Shown: positions 1 to 12,705, numbered from the stretch's first letter. The stretch: 64,000 nt of DNA from Syncephalis fuscata (GCA_025786725.1 JAHLTZ010000002.1:1-64000), one strand, 5' to 3'. The notes: generated by a model not told the origin, from the sequence alone. Numbers and translations are program-made.

Positions 1-2113
1 AAATAACCTTAAAGATAATGGCAATAAAAAATCATTCAAGTAGAGTGCAATTATATTTATGCTAGTTTTTTACTAATTAAAAACAAGCACAGTGCTCATG
101 TGAAAAAAAATATTGTCATGCATGCTGGCGGGCCACACGCAGTACAACAGCATATTAAGAATGCTCTTATTGCTACACGTCCATCACCGATATTTGACAA
201 AGGTCCAAAAGAGTAGCGTGTTAGAAGGAAACCATGTGGATTTGGCCACATGACTATACTCAAAAGTAGACAATCTAATTAACCATATTGAACAAGATAT
301 GTATCCACATAGTGGCTTTAATCCGTATAGTTGATTAGTTGATATGCATGATAAATAAAATCGTGTCCAAATAATATTTCCATTCATCAAGCGATGCAAT
401 GTTCTACCTTGTGGTTTTGTGCAGATAGAATACTGCAAGCATAATTATCATTATTGTTGTATTTCAATGGACTGCGTCAATGTCCGATAATAATGACGAC
501 CTGCTTGGCAGTCGGTTCGGCATTTTTTCTTTAAAAATCACTGCTAAATGATTTCCATGTTAGTAATAATAATAATGATCATTGTTATTACTATCGCTAT
601 TATTGTATTCTCGGCAATTACCCCTTTTCCTTGAGTCATGGCAAGTAATACAAATAAATCATTGTGTTGGCATGCCGTGGTTGGCATCCTGGTGCAACTG
701 GCTGCCAACGATTACAGCACTGATTGTTATTGTTGTCGTTGTTATTGCATATGTGCGTAGCACGAGCCGTTTGATCGACTCTATTGCAGACTTGCATTCG
801 TATTCTTTGTGTATATGTTTTACTATCATGCAGGATAATATCTAGAGGCATTGATTGAGATAACATGCGGCCATTGCTAATAAATAGCGTTAACGTCATT
901 ACGAGTACTTTGCAATGCTTTGTACACGTGTCGCTTTTATCCATGTGGTTGTTTATTGGTCTAGCCATGGCATTAAAGATGACATTAACACTAAAGTGAC
1001 GATATCTATTTGTAATACACGGAGTTGTTGTACAATGTGCTCAGGGGCCATGAAAGGAATACAGTATACAACTAATAAACGAAGTTATATACACAGCGTA
1101 TAGATTTATGACATGATGATGCCACTGATTAGTAGTATTGATATTTTAATGAGCTTGCAAAGTCACTGCAATAATAACACAAAAACAAGAAACACGCGAA
1201 CTCATAAGACACATGTCCATGGTTCTTCCTTGTAAATAGACGATAACCACCAATGAAGAGTATGCACAAAATAGCGCTGCGTGAAAACGACTGGGCAGTC
1301 GTAAAAGCCGCGCGAAGGCATGGCGTACACTATGGATCTAAATGGTTGTCGTCGTTGTTAGCATCATCGTTAGCATTGTCGTTGCCAATCTAAATGATGG
1401 ATTCTGAGCCACATGCAGGTCCCATTCTCCATTCATTCATTCATTCGTTATGGTCAAGTGGCAGACATGTGCGCATGTGCACGGTTTTGCTCCCGCTGTT
1501 TTATATTTCTCCTTTTGTAAGTCATCCCGATGTATGATGTGTAACATATTTCCATAGTTGGCTCGATACTAGCATGTTGTTTTACCTACCTTATCACTGC
1601 CTAATGCTGTCGACCGTCTATTATAGTATGCGTGTTTTGGTAGGCGGCGTGACCACTGCGTGTATAGATAAAATGATCTCAAGGACTTGACAATCCCCTG
1701 GTCTGGTTCTATAAGCACCACCTTCTGCCACAACTACTATTTTCTCTGCATTCCTAATTTTTATCTGGCGCTTTACCACCACTGTTGCTTATTGTCGTTG
1801 TTATTGCCGGCTAAGCTGCACCAGCGTGGCCGTCGTGTTTTGTTAATCAGCACCGAGTTCTCCATTAGGAAGTAGTGTGTTCTAAGAATAGCGTTTCAAC
1901 CGCACACCTTGTACAGCACATTCTCCCTTGCCTTCTTTGTCAAAACACACGTGGCCATTCACTAGTGTAGTAAAATTAGTGTTTAAAAGGTGAGCTGTTC
2001 CACAAAATGCAAAGCTGGAATTTATTTTTATTTCAAAGCATACCTGCTTACGCGACACATTATAGATTTCTAGCCCTTTAAACTATTCATATTACCACTA
2101 TCATTATACCAGC
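1..2113. other. left-end stretch without a recognised gene
   Basis: Short overlapping ORFs on both strands show no recognisable domain, and most begin at non-ATG codons. Visible local features are a short ATTC tandem run near 1428-1450 and a pyrimidine-rich stretch around 1690-1870. The last few hundred bases probably hold the promoter and 5' UTR of the gene starting at 2114. Confidence 0.5.
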
Positions 2114-3321
2114 ATGAGACTTAAACGCGCCTTTTCATTTGCGTCTCGAATCACCGAGCGTAAATCAGAGCTGAAAGAAGGCCCATCAGAAGGTCTTAAT
2201 ATGCCGCGGCCACTATCAATTGTTCCTTCGACTTCCTCGTCGACTGCCGCATCGTGCACATTATCATCTGCTTCATCCATTGTTTCGGTAAACACACCGT
2301 TACCATCATATCCTACTATTGTTCTACCCAATTCAGTAGCATCTATTACCACTTCCTCTGGTCCATTGACCATAACTCGGCGACGATCGGCCTATGAGCT
2401 GCCTTTTCTTGCAGATATCCGTCGTCTACTTCCTGATCGAACAACCATCACCGAAGATGCGGCAATCGCTATTTGGTGTTTTGGAAAGGATATGGTTGAG
2501 TTGCTTATTGATTATTGCGAAGGCACGCGACGTTTAATTGAAGGACGTCGATTAGAAGAGGCACTTCGTGAGCTGATGCTTCCCGAAGACACCGAAACGA
2601 CAACTCGTCCTCGGTGGACTTCTCCTTTTTGCATTAAAGGAAAAACAGCACAGTATCCGCCTTTGCTACGCGCACTACTTCACAGCGTAACAGGCGTGCG
2701 TCTTCATGCTGCCTACCAACTAGGCATTGATTACATGTCTATTGGCAGTGGATGGACTGGCCATTCAAATCGGCTTACCAATGATCTAACTAAAACACTT
2801 TCCGACCAGATTATTCGACATGTCGCCAAATCCAGCGCTGAACTGGTCATTCAAAGTGACCGCACTTGTGTCGGAGTTAACGAAGTTCTCTTGACACTTA
2901 GCACTGATCCACAGCTATGTCGTGCGTTTGCCATGATGGATTTGTCTCAACAGCTTACTGAAATTGTGTACGGAAATCCAATGGATGCTCGCCTTCACTG
3001 AGAAGTCTTGTTTGTTTGAATGACACATTAGCTCGACAACCATTTGGTAAGTTTTATTCCACAGTTAATTACAAAATGCCAACAATATCATTAGACATTT
3101 CACAGCATAGCCGAGCCTCGTCACTACATGCCATTCATCACCGTACCATTTCGCGACAAACTTCCAAATTCTCACTTGGTTCATCCTCTGTAGCTTCCTC
3201 AAAGGCGCAGGATCTTCGTGCGTTTATGGCTGATCCAACGGCAGCCTTTCTTGGCGTTCATGACGATGCTCGCGACTCGCAATGGACTCAAGTTTTCCGC
3301 GGTCTTGGTTCAAGCCAATAA
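2114..3321 (+). CDS. orphan protein with Ser/Thr-rich N-terminus and helical core (spliced)
   Basis: I do not recognise a family. The ATG at 2114 opens an 295-codon frame. About 75 Ser/Thr/Pro-rich residues are followed by a probably folded helical region (residues about 90-290) with charged and hydrophobic blocks such as ADIRRLLPDRTTITEDA and GKDMVELLIDYCEGTRR. That frame stops at 2999-3001. A second coding-looking frame runs to 3321 (FMADPTAAFLGVHDDARD, ending GLGSSQ). A good donor (GTAAGT at 3047) and acceptor (CACAG ending 3105) suggest the parts are spliced; a further intron near 2966-3031 would be needed to skip the stop, making the exon between only 15 nt. No signal peptide or TM segment is visible. 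If unspliced, the gene ends at 3001. Exon structure is uncertain, coding nature is fairly secure. Confidence 0.6.
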
Positions 3322-5096
3322 GCTTTCCACAACTTCCTAAAATTGTTTTCTACAAACCGGATTGTTTCATCATAAGTAGCATTTGTTACTAGATTGAAAA
3401 CAGCCTGTTGGCACATCTTATGAAACTACACTGCATTCATGCGTGGTCAATAGCATACTTTTCTTTCTACTCTTTCATTTAAAGGTATAGCTCAATCATT
3501 TTTCTTAATTGTTTTGAAACTGGTAATTGCTTTAATTTTGTCGCTTGCAATAGTTGGCGTATAAACTTTCTAAAAGTGAAAGCAATCATTCTATTCATTG
3601 CATTTTTGTCCGTCCTGCTATTGGTGCAGTAGACGCGGCCTTGCCTCTTTGCTTTTTGCTCAATTTTCTTTGTTTATATTCTTTATTTTTCTATTTTCCG
3701 TTTCTACGGTTTGTTCTTCTCGGCTAAATTTTGTCGTCTGTTTTGGTAGCAGTTTTTTATTAATATTTTTGGCTGCTGGTCAGTCTTGGACATATTGATC
3801 TATGTCACTAATGACCTGATTTTGGGCTATAACGTAACAACTCACTACTAAATAAAGTGATTTGTTTTTTGGCTACATTAAACATTGCTGCGACTTTAGT
3901 ATGGCGCTGTTAATACCTTTAGTTGAATGGTTTTTAAGTATATTTACTATATGACACAAATAATATTACAGATAAATCCAAGTATATAATAAACCGTACT
4001 TTTACTTGATTAATATAATTTTGTGTATTCTTTTATAGTTAGTCTTTGGATCTTTCTTATTATATGGCATAAATGGTACAATTCATTTAGGTTGGTGCCC
4101 AAAGATTATATTTTACTATTAAAATAAGGTATCGAATAGCCGAATATGCAAGTGCCAACAAATCAATCTTTAATTTTGGTTGACGATCATTAAAGTAGAG
4201 GATCAACATTATGCATATTCTAAAGTACTGGAAAAACAAAGCCATTCAGTTGATTTGGCCAATGCAGCTTATCTTTCTTGGCTATGCACCAGTGCTCAGC
4301 CAGCTATTAAAATGTAGTGCAAGTTTAATGCATTATTACTACGATTACCAATGGTTGCCATAGCGTTACACCGGAAAATAGTTGTCATGCAACTTGAAAG
4401 GATTTTGACAAATAAAATAGCTATTTATACTCGTTTATCATTGACATAATATCGACAAGGCTTGGAATGCGGCAGGATACTGACAAAACTATTAAAAAGG
4501 GGTAAACGCCATCTATTCGATAATGACATCAATGTAAAGCTCCTTTCTAAATGACTTTGATAAAGAAAGAAATGCTTGATACTGCAAATGATGCAGCTCT
4601 TATTTACAAAAATGTCATTATATAGACTGTATTTAGTATCGATAAAAATAACAAATGTTTGTTTCAGTTTGACATATTTTAGTAGGATGATCATTCAGAT
4701 AATTTCTATAATAGCCATAGTTACGTGGTAGCGCGTATCCTTGTAGGTCGTGCAGGAGGACTTTCCGCGCACACGTGTATGTATTAGCGACTTTCATAGC
4801 ACGATGGCGCTAGCCCCTTGTGTAGAATATTTAATAAACAATAGACGGCCTGCCACCTTCTTTATGAAATATACATGCTGTATTTCATTAAATTGCTTAA
4901 TAGTCCGATTCTCTCCTTGTTGGTAATCATCAGCTATTACCTATAGTTATTGCTTTCTCGTTGCCGACACAACGACTTATATGGTGCTGGTCAAATAGAG
5001 CATTGTTTGGATAGTAACGGTAGAGCCCATAGACAACTATTGCCGCCGCGCCCCTATACTACACTTGCCATCTTTCGTTCACTCTATTTTCTAATA
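3322..5096. other. AT-rich spacer between the orphan gene and the chitin deacetylase
   Basis: Only short ORFs without recognisable domains are present, for example a hydrophobic frame at 3598-3798 that lacks an ATG start. I see no RNA gene or clear repeat. The final 200 bp presumably carry the chitin deacetylase promoter. Confidence 0.5.
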
Positions 5097-6323
5097 ATGT
5101 TGCCACGTTCTTGTCTTTGGAGGGCAAACATTGTCTATCTGGTGCTGTGCAGCACTTTTAGTATTCTTGATGCACAAGTGTTTCGCGGCCCCACCGGTAT
5201 TAGCTATCCTGAGCCAAACCGCGTGCCACCATTTCAAAAGGAATTTACCGCCAACTTGGACATGTCTAAAGTCCCAACGCAGCCGGTCCGACCACCCGGT
5301 GCACCACCGGCCTGCATAAACAGCTCAGTAGATGGTCCAAATCAAAGCTGCTGGTGGACCTGTGGTGGTTGCCGACGTGCAGAGGATATTGTAGGCTGTC
5401 CTGGTCGTGCAGCTGCTCTTACGTTTGATGACGGCCCGAGGTAAGTCGACAAGTAAATGGACACAGCATAGCTAAACATATTTATTTAATTATGTAGCAA
5501 CAATACACTTCTTCTTCTAGATGAATTAAAACGCCAAAACCTTAAGGCTACTTTTTGCGTTTTAGGCAGCCAAGTGCTACAGTTTCCAAATATATTAAAA
5601 CGCACATATGAAGAAGGTAGGTTATTATGGCATACTAAATATAAATACAATTGTAGTTGATAAGAATAAATAATGACAGGCCATAATATTTGCTCACACA
5701 CATGGTCGCATCCAGCACTTACATCATTAACTAACGAGCAAATTCTGGCCGAAATTAAATGGACCGAGCGTATTATTAAAGAAACCATTGGAGTTCAACC
5801 GAAATTTCTTCGTCCTCCATACGGAGATATTGATGACCGAGTACGTGCTGTGACTAAAGCAGCAGGCTACAGAATATTGCACTGGAACCTTGATTCCGAC
5901 GATTGGAAACTAAACAGCCAGTCACCGGCTGAACGTATCACAGTCACTGCAATGATAAGCAATTTGCGCAATGCCATGACACGTGGCGCAGCTGCAGGAG
6001 CAGGTCCTATGGCAGCCGAGGAGCACAAGAAGCTTACGGGATTTATTACGCTGGAGCACGATCTTACACCTGACGCAATCAAGCAGTTCCCTGAATTGAC
6101 CAAAATGATTCGTGATAGCAATTACCAGATTCAAACGGTATCACAATGCTTACAAGAAGATTCGGCTCACCATGATGATCCGCGTGCCACACAGGCACGT
6201 GTAGCCAGCTCCAGCGCAGCCAGTACTACGCACCATTTGTCATCGATGCAAATAGTTTGGCAGTTTACGTGCAGTTTACTGGCTGTTTCTTTGATCAAAA
6301 AAATTAGCCAATACTATATTTAA
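5097..6323 (+). CDS. chitin deacetylase (polysaccharide deacetylase, CE4), probably GPI-anchored
   Basis: Removes N-acetyl groups from chitin to give chitosan in the fungal cell wall. Three exons: 5097-5440, 5498-5616 and 5680-6323, giving 368 residues. The start at 5097 gives a hydrophobic signal peptide of about 25-30 residues; an upstream in-frame extension to 4950 lacks that character. CE4 motifs appear in order: TFDDGPS (motif 1, catalytic Asp and metal Asp, formed across intron 1), SHTWSHPAL (motif 2, metal His pair), LRPPYGDIDDRV (motif 3), LDSDDW (motif 4) and TLEHDL (motif 5, catalytic His). A Cys-rich stretch precedes the domain (CWWTCGGCRR). The C-terminus is Ser/Ala-rich and then hydrophobic with a short basic tail, fitting a GPI-attachment signal. 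All key residues are present. Substrate specificity is inferred from the family and Cys pattern. Confidence 0.92.
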
Positions 6324-7475
6324 TCCAATTGCAGTTTTCAAAATATGTACACCACGGCTATAAATAAAACTAGAATATGTTTTATGCATACGAATGGATT
6401 ACGTATGAATTAAGATATTAGTGATGTTATAGTCTATGTTTTGTTTTTAAGAAGAGATAATTAGTTGTAATACATCAATGCAATGCATTAAAATACTTGC
6501 CAAAAATGTAGTGACGAATTTAAATTGTAAAAGTGCAGCAACAATAGTTAAAACACTAATAAACGACTGCTACTATTTAATAAAGCAGCAAATGCATCAT
6601 TTTGTATCTCTGCTTTACAACTTTTTGTAATAAAGACAGAAATAACTATCACTATGCCAATTATTTAATAGTAACAGAAAAACAGCAATTTTACTAATGG
6701 CAATATAACCGGTATTTACTACAATATCTATAAAAGTATGTTAATACTGTTAACCTTTGGCCACAAAATCAATGGCTATTTTAAACCAAAGCAATGCAGA
6801 TTTGGCAACCAATTCTACGATAGTGCTTGCATTTTCAAATCATTCAAACGACTATTTCTTCTAAATTAATGGTGTCAAAGTTATCGTTACATTATTGGTT
6901 TAAATTCAACTATTAGTGGTTGTTTCTGTAATTGGGTAATGTAGTGTATACATATTTTATAATTAATCAATTAATGAGTATTATTGCTAAATATGCTCAG
7001 AGCCATTGACCTTCAAGTTAAATCTATTTGTATCTCCGTAACACAATGGAGGGGGTCATGTTACGCAACTTAAGCAAATACTACTATGTATATATATTTA
7101 CATTATGCAGTATTATATACCGAAATGATGATTACAGAGGAAATTGAGACATCCCCGTGTTGTTGTTAAACCAACAGCATGCCCAATTCGTAAGCATTGT
7201 TAAATGATACGAGTGAGGATGCCAATGCTGCCCATCTTGATCTAATTTGATCGGTTTTTAAATGTTACTTATTAATTAGATATGCAGTATTTTGCTACAT
7301 TTTTAATATTAAATTAGTAATTGCCATTACTATTTCAGCTAAAACTCTATTGTTTTAATACTACTAACATTGGTTAGAATACTAACTGAAAACTTTTGTG
7401 GCTATACAGTGTTTAGCAATAAATTCCAGTTATATCATAGTAAGACAAATCAATAATTAAATGCCTTTGGTTAAC

Positions 7476-7971
7476 CTGTACTTTGACTCCCACATCTGCT
7501 TCTAAAGCACAACTCGTTCCAATCAGAGTCATGTTGTTATTATGCACGGTATAGTTATATTGCTTCCTACTAAAATATTGTTAATAAATTGATTTAAACA
7601 AACAATGCAGCATACTATTTCATTTTTTAAAACATTTAAGGCCGATTATTATTGTTGTTGGCCATGTGTAGAAAGATTGATCGGATATTAATATAATTAT
7701 TACAAAGTCATTTATTAAACAGCCACTTCCTCTATAGCTAATCTGACTAAATAAATGACATTTGAACAATTAATATCATAATGACAATGTATATATTAAA
7801 GCAATAATAAAAATAACTAATTAATTACATTATTGTACTGGTAATTACATGTGAATTTATTAATGTTGAATGTAATATTATACATATTATAGTGACGAGT
7901 GAATGTTTAATTGTATTTAAAAGCGTTAAGAGGTGAAATAGATAAATAATAATGTGGGAGTCAAAGTACAG
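7476..7971. mobile_element. MITE-like element with perfect 20-bp terminal inverted repeats
   Basis: The sequence CTGTACTTTGACTCCCACAT at 7476-7495 recurs as its exact reverse complement at 7952-7971, giving a 496-bp AT-rich unit without coding capacity. This is typical of a non-autonomous DNA transposon. No convincing target-site duplication is visible next to the ends. An internal segment (7536-7695) is shared with 46036-46198. Confidence 0.55.
7536..7695 (+). repeat. dispersed repeat, copy 1 (partner at 46036-46198)
   Basis: Same-orientation similarity to 46036-46198. Shared blocks include TATATTGCTTCCTA, AAATTGATTTAAACA, and a block around TTATTGTTGTTGGCCATGT followed by AGAAAGATTGATC. 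Roughly 80 percent of positions match by eye. It lies inside the 7476-7971 element. Confidence 0.65.
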
Positions 7972-8129
7972 TAGCTCCATTGTCTTGATTTACTGATAAT
8001 ACACATACTAATATTAATAGACACTGATCATCAATAACAATTATGTAAAACGTGTTTATTATCACGTTATTGTATCAACAAGAATATAAAAATATAATGG
8101 ATTCATAATCGACAAATACTTGCAATAGA

Positions 8130-11100
8130 TTACTGGATAGAGTTTTCAACAACAAAGTCGGACCAACTACGCACTTCAGACGGAATCTTTTGATCTGTAG
8201 TCTGTGTGGTGGTGGTGGCACGTTTCTTTGCTAGTGCATCGACAAATAAGCGAGCACATTTGGCGTCATTAACCAATGGGATACCAAAGTCAACCGCGGC
8301 ACGTCGCATACCGTAATTGGCATCAGCGGTTGTGGTGGGACGATCACGGGCCAAATTGATACAGAAATCAATATGACGTTCTTTTAATTCAGTCTGCAGT
8401 GCTCGTTTATCGCCCAACGATAGTGTGGTTGTTTCGCAAGGAATTTGATGCTGGGCCAGTAGACTCGTCGTTTCTTGTGCATCGGTGTATAATGGATGGC
8501 CAAGTGTCTTATTTAATACACGGGCAACATGTACAAAGTCTTCATCGTTAGTAAGATGATCACGACCTAGTAGAACACCATGGCCAGATGTCGGTAAACG
8601 GAAGCCAGTGGTCGATTGGATGGCCGCCAGATAAGCTTCATGTTTATCCTTGCCAAAGCACGCCACTTCACCGGTCGAGGACATTTCAACGCCCAAGAAT
8701 GGATCGGCACCGGCCAAACGTGTCCAACTGAATTGCGGCACCTTAATTGCTTGATAGTTACGTTCAACCGACATAAGATCGACTGGAGCGGGTACTGATT
8801 CGTTGCAAAGTGCATGAGTTGCTACATCAATAAAGTTGACACCAAGCACTTTGGATACAAATGGGAAAGAACGTGAAGCACGTAGATTGCACTCAATAAC
8901 ACGTAGTTGTTCCGCATCGTTAGATCCCAAGGCCCGAATAACTTGCATGTTAAATGGACCAGTAATATCGAATGCCTTGGCTACTTTGCTGGTAATTTCC
9001 TTTAGACGATCAAGTGTTGTAGTGGGCAATTCACGCGATGGTAGAATAAGTGTGGCATCGCCAGAATGAACACCAGCTTGTTCAACGTGTTCTGACACGG
9101 CATGGCATAGTACATTGCCTTGGTGAGCAACGGCATCGACATCAATTTCTTGAGCACCGGCAATAAACTTAGTAACCACTACTGGATGTAATGGAGACAC
9201 TGTAGCTGCAGCACTTAGATGGTTCTTTAGTGCTGCTGCATCATGTGCCACATTCATAGCAGCACCACTTAGCACGTAGGATGGACGAACAAGTACCGGA
9301 TAGCCAACTTGATCGGCAAACTGTGTCGCTTCCTCGACACTGGTCAATTCTTTCCATTCGGGCTGATCAACGCCAATACGATCAAGTATTTGAGAGAACT
9401 TGTAACGGTCTTCAGCTTGATCAATCATAACCGGCGATGTACCAAGTACATTAACTTCATTTTCGTGCAAACGCAATGCAATATTCTGTGGTAATTGGCC
9501 ACCTACACTAACGACTACACCCGATGCCTGTTCACGTTCATAAATATCCATAACACGCTCGTACGACAACTCTTCAAAGTAGAGTCGATCACACTCGTCG
9601 AAATCGGTTGAAACAGTTTCTGGATTGTAGTTGACCACCACTGTTTTATGGCCTAATTGTCGAAGTGCACGTACACATGAAACACCGCACCAGTCAAACT
9701 CAACCGATGATCCAATACGATAGACGCCCGATCCTAATACCATTGTACCATGGTCGTCGAATTTAAGATCATCAGTCTCGGCGTTATAGGTGGTGTATAA
9801 ATAGTTGGTGGCAGCTGGAAATTCGGCGGCCAATGTATCGATACGCTTCACACGTGGTATAATATTGGCTGATTTACGCGTGGACCGTACTTCATCTTCA
9901 GTGGCAGGTGGATTAAGCGCTTTAGCGATTTGCACGTCAGAAAAGCCGCGCTGTTTGGCACGCTTTAATAGATCGACTGGCAAATTGTCCAAGCTATGTT
10001 GTTTAAGTTCCTTTTCCGTTTGAACAATATTGTCAAGCTTGTAAAGGAACCAGCGATCGATCTTGGTTAATTCATGAACACGATCGACAGAGTAGCCACG
10101 TTCAATCATGGCATAGCCAACGTGGAATAGACGGCGATCTGTAGGTACCGATAAAGCATTGTCCAGATTATCGGTCGGTATTGATTGGAATCCATTAAAC
10201 GATGGATCTACTTGGCGTACAGCTTTTTGTAGACTTTCTTCAAAAGTACGGCCAACAGCCATAACTTCGCCAACACTCTTCATACAAGAACCAACTTCGC
10301 GCGATACGTGGTTGAACTTGCTTAAATCCCATCGTGGTATTTTAGTAACGATATAATCCAGTGACGGCTCAAAGCAGGCAGTAGTCGATTTAGTGACGGC
10401 ATTCTGCAATTCTGGCAGTGTATAGCCGAGGGCAATCTTGGCGGCAATAAAGGCTAGTGGATAGCCAGTAGCCTTGGAGGCAAGTGCTGAACTACGTGAA
10501 AGACGGGCGTTCATTTCAATGACTTTATACTCAAGGCTGTATGGATTGAGTGCATATTGTACATTGCATTCGCCAACTACGCCCATATGACGTACAATTT
10601 TGATGGCGGCTGTACGCAGCATATGGTATTCCTCGTCGGTAAGTGTTTGTGACGGTGCCACCACAATACTGTCGCCTGTATGCGTGCCTAATGGATCAAA
10701 GTTTTCCATATTACATACAGTAATACAGTTGTTGGCTGCATCACGTACTACTTCATATTCAACTTCTTTCCATCCTCGCATAGACTTTTCAACTAGGATC
10801 TGCGGCGTAAGCGATAAAGAACTAGTAGCTAGCTGACGTAGCGAGTCTTCGTCTGAGGCAAAACCAGATCCTAGACCACCAAGCGAAAAGGCCGAACGAA
10901 TAATGACTGGATAGCCAATATCTGCCGCTGCATCAAGTGCATCTTGAACTGTTTCGACTGCAACTGACTGCGCTACAGGAATATCAATCTCTTGTAGTGC
11001 TTTAGCAAATAGATCTCTATCTTCACTTGTAATAAGTGTTTGGACAGGTGTGCCTAATACTTGTACGCCATGGCGACGTAGTACGCCCATTTTATCAAGA

Positions 11101-11711
11101 GCAATACCGCAATTAAGACCGGATTGACCACCAAATGTTAAAAGAATGCCATCGGGCTTTTCACGTTCGATAATGTACTCAAGGTACTCGGGCGTAACAG
11201 GCAAAAAGTAGATAGTATCGGCAAGTGCTTGTGATGTTTGAATCGTAGCAATATTAGGATTGACCAGCACTGTATGGATGTTTGCTTCTTTAAGTGCTTT
11301 AATTGCTTGACTACCTGAGTAGTCGAATTCGCCAGCTTGGCCAATACTAAGGCCACCGCTACCCACAACTAACACTTTATTGACGTTTACTTTAGGCACG
11401 TGCGCTAGAATATCCTCAGAAACGAGTGTTCTAACAGGTGCGGCTGTTGTACTGGCAAAGCGGTAGCCATTAAGCGAGAAGGAAGCCGTTGGTGTGGCAG
11501 TATTGATACGCTGACCATAGCTGCTGCTGGTAGCATTGCTGCTTGGTTTTGGCGCTCCCGTAACACTGGTGGGACAAAGACTGCCCAGTGAGTTGTTAGC
11601 TAACAAACTAAGGTGACGCGATTGTAAGCCAGCTAAAGTACGAGGAGGCAACGTCGATTTGACGCTCAAAAGGTTGGCCTTATGGCCGGCAGCACGTAGA
11701 ATTCGATGCAT
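8130..11711 (-). CDS. CPA2: carbamoyl-phosphate synthase, arginine-specific large subunit (mitochondrial)
   Basis: Makes carbamoyl phosphate for arginine synthesis from bicarbonate, two ATP and glutamine-derived ammonia, with the small subunit CPA1 encoded elsewhere. One uninterrupted exon of 1193 residues. The ATG at 11711 is preferred over the longer hydrophobic upstream reading because it starts an Arg/Ser/Leu-rich presequence (MHRILRAAGHKANLLSVKS), fitting a mitochondrial location. The domain order is complete: first ATP-grasp half (SGGLSIGQAGEFDYSGSQA; RSAFSLGGLGSG; VIEMNARLSRSSALASKATG), oligomerisation region, second ATP-grasp half (GSGVYRIGSSVEFDWCGVS; RPSYVLSGAAMNV; IECNLRASRSFPFVSK), and a C-terminal MGS-like domain. 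There is no fused glutaminase, aspartate transcarbamylase or dihydroorotase, so it is not the pyrimidine CAD/URA2 type. No frame break seen. Confidence 0.95.
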   Translation of the reverse strand: MHRILRAAGHKANLLSVKSTLPPRTLAGLQSRHLSLLANNSLGSLCPTSVTGAPKPSSNATSSSYGQRINTATPTASFSLNGYRFASTTAAPVRTLVSEDILAHVPKVNVNKVLVVGSGGLSIGQAGEFDYSGSQAIKALKEANIHTVLVNPNIATIQTSQALADTIYFLPVTPEYLEYIIEREKPDGILLTFGGQSGLNCGIALDKMGVLRRHGVQVLGTPVQTLITSEDRDLFAKALQEIDIPVAQSVAVETVQDALDAAADIGYPVIIRSAFSLGGLGSGFASDEDSLRQLATSSLSLTPQILVEKSMRGWKEVEYEVVRDAANNCITVCNMENFDPLGTHTGDSIVVAPSQTLTDEEYHMLRTAAIKIVRHMGVVGECNVQYALNPYSLEYKVIEMNARLSRSSALASKATGYPLAFIAAKIALGYTLPELQNAVTKSTTACFEPSLDYIVTKIPRWDLSKFNHVSREVGSCMKSVGEVMAVGRTFEESLQKAVRQVDPSFNGFQSIPTDNLDNALSVPTDRRLFHVGYAMIERGYSVDRVHELTKIDRWFLYKLDNIVQTEKELKQHSLDNLPVDLLKRAKQRGFSDVQIAKALNPPATEDEVRSTRKSANIIPRVKRIDTLAAEFPAATNYLYTTYNAETDDLKFDDHGTMVLGSGVYRIGSSVEFDWCGVSCVRALRQLGHKTVVVNYNPETVSTDFDECDRLYFEELSYERVMDIYEREQASGVVVSVGGQLPQNIALRLHENEVNVLGTSPVMIDQAEDRYKFSQILDRIGVDQPEWKELTSVEEATQFADQVGYPVLVRPSYVLSGAAMNVAHDAAALKNHLSAAATVSPLHPVVVTKFIAGAQEIDVDAVAHQGNVLCHAVSEHVEQAGVHSGDATLILPSRELPTTTLDRLKEITSKVAKAFDITGPFNMQVIRALGSNDAEQLRVIECNLRASRSFPFVSKVLGVNFIDVATHALCNESVPAPVDLMSVERNYQAIKVPQFSWTRLAGADPFLGVEMSSTGEVACFGKDKHEAYLAAIQSTTGFRLPTSGHGVLLGRDHLTNDEDFVHVARVLNKTLGHPLYTDAQETTSLLAQHQIPCETTTLSLGDKRALQTELKERHIDFCINLARDRPTTTADANYGMRRAAVDFGIPLVNDAKCARLFVDALAKKRATTTTQTTDQKIPSEVRSWSDFVVENSIQ

Positions 11712-12705
11712 TGCAAATACGTAGAAGCAGTAACGGTTGGTGCAGTAACAGCAGCAAAACGAGTCAATATAGAATTGGAAAAAGGTAAAAAAGAACAGAA
11801 GTCCGCAGCAGCTGTAGTATAAATATAAAAAGATTAGATCCAAATCCGATCTTTATTATCCGATGTACAGTATGCAGATTTAAACGCGTGTTTGTCACAC
11901 TAACATCATTGAGACAACAGTATACTTGAATTAGTATCATCCCCTGTCTAGTAGATACTAGCGGTAATCCTGCCATTATAGTGTTTAATACGACGATAAA
12001 CATGCCATCCATAAGACTATTATGGCTGTTAAAATGTCTATTAACTAATTGATACTGATTATAGATTGCTTAATTAGTTGATAGTACTCGTACAGGGGTA
12101 AGTGACAGATTGCATTTTACTAGTTAGTAAGTTTGAAAATAGTAAAATAAAACTGATAGTTTTAGCTCTTTTATTTTTGAGATTCTCTACAGCCAATCAA
12201 CAGCCAATGCTGGTCGAGCCCATTGATCCTTCAGTGAATGCGGTCATTTTCTTTCGTTTCTTTTCTCCTCCTCTTTTGACTCCCGTCTGGATTATCGCAG
12301 TTGCGGGTAAGTAGACAATGGCATACAATAGAGTAGGATCATCAAGATTATATGCATGGCAATAAGCAATAGTAGTGGTCGTAGAGATTGTACCTACTAA
12401 TTCCCTTATGATCCTATATAATATATATAGTATAGTATATAAGTGGATCAATAGTGGAATCAGACAGTATAATCGCTATAGACTACGTACTATATGCAAT
12501 ACAGCACTTGTTTTATATCTTTTATATACAATGTTTATAAGAATAGATTAGTGGACAGACTGTTGTTGCGTAGCATTGATTATAAAAATACGGGAATTCT
12601 ACATATAAATTTACTAATTCTATAACTAAATATTAATATTAATATTGTAACTTAAATAACGGCAATAATAGCTTTTCCCGAGAGACTTTTCTATTGCCTA
12701 TCGCC
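11712..12705. other. divergent promoter region between CPA2 and the eL28 gene
   Basis: No supported gene. The region separates CPA2 (-) and eL28 (+) and should hold both promoters. It contains AT-only runs around 12420-12440 and 12600-12650. I found no recognisable upstream arginine-attenuator peptide. Confidence 0.5.

Larger units (their letters stand above)
6324..8129. other. AT-rich spacer between convergent genes, containing a TIR element
   Basis: No coding region is supported. The spacer separates the 3' ends of the chitin deacetylase (+) and CPA2 (-). It contains the TIR-bounded element at 7476-7971 listed separately; the remainder is AT-rich with no structure I can assign. Confidence 0.6.

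Noticed and set aside
1-2113. Several 60-110-codon ORFs at the left end
   Set aside because: Low-information sequences without domains; several start at non-ATG codons.
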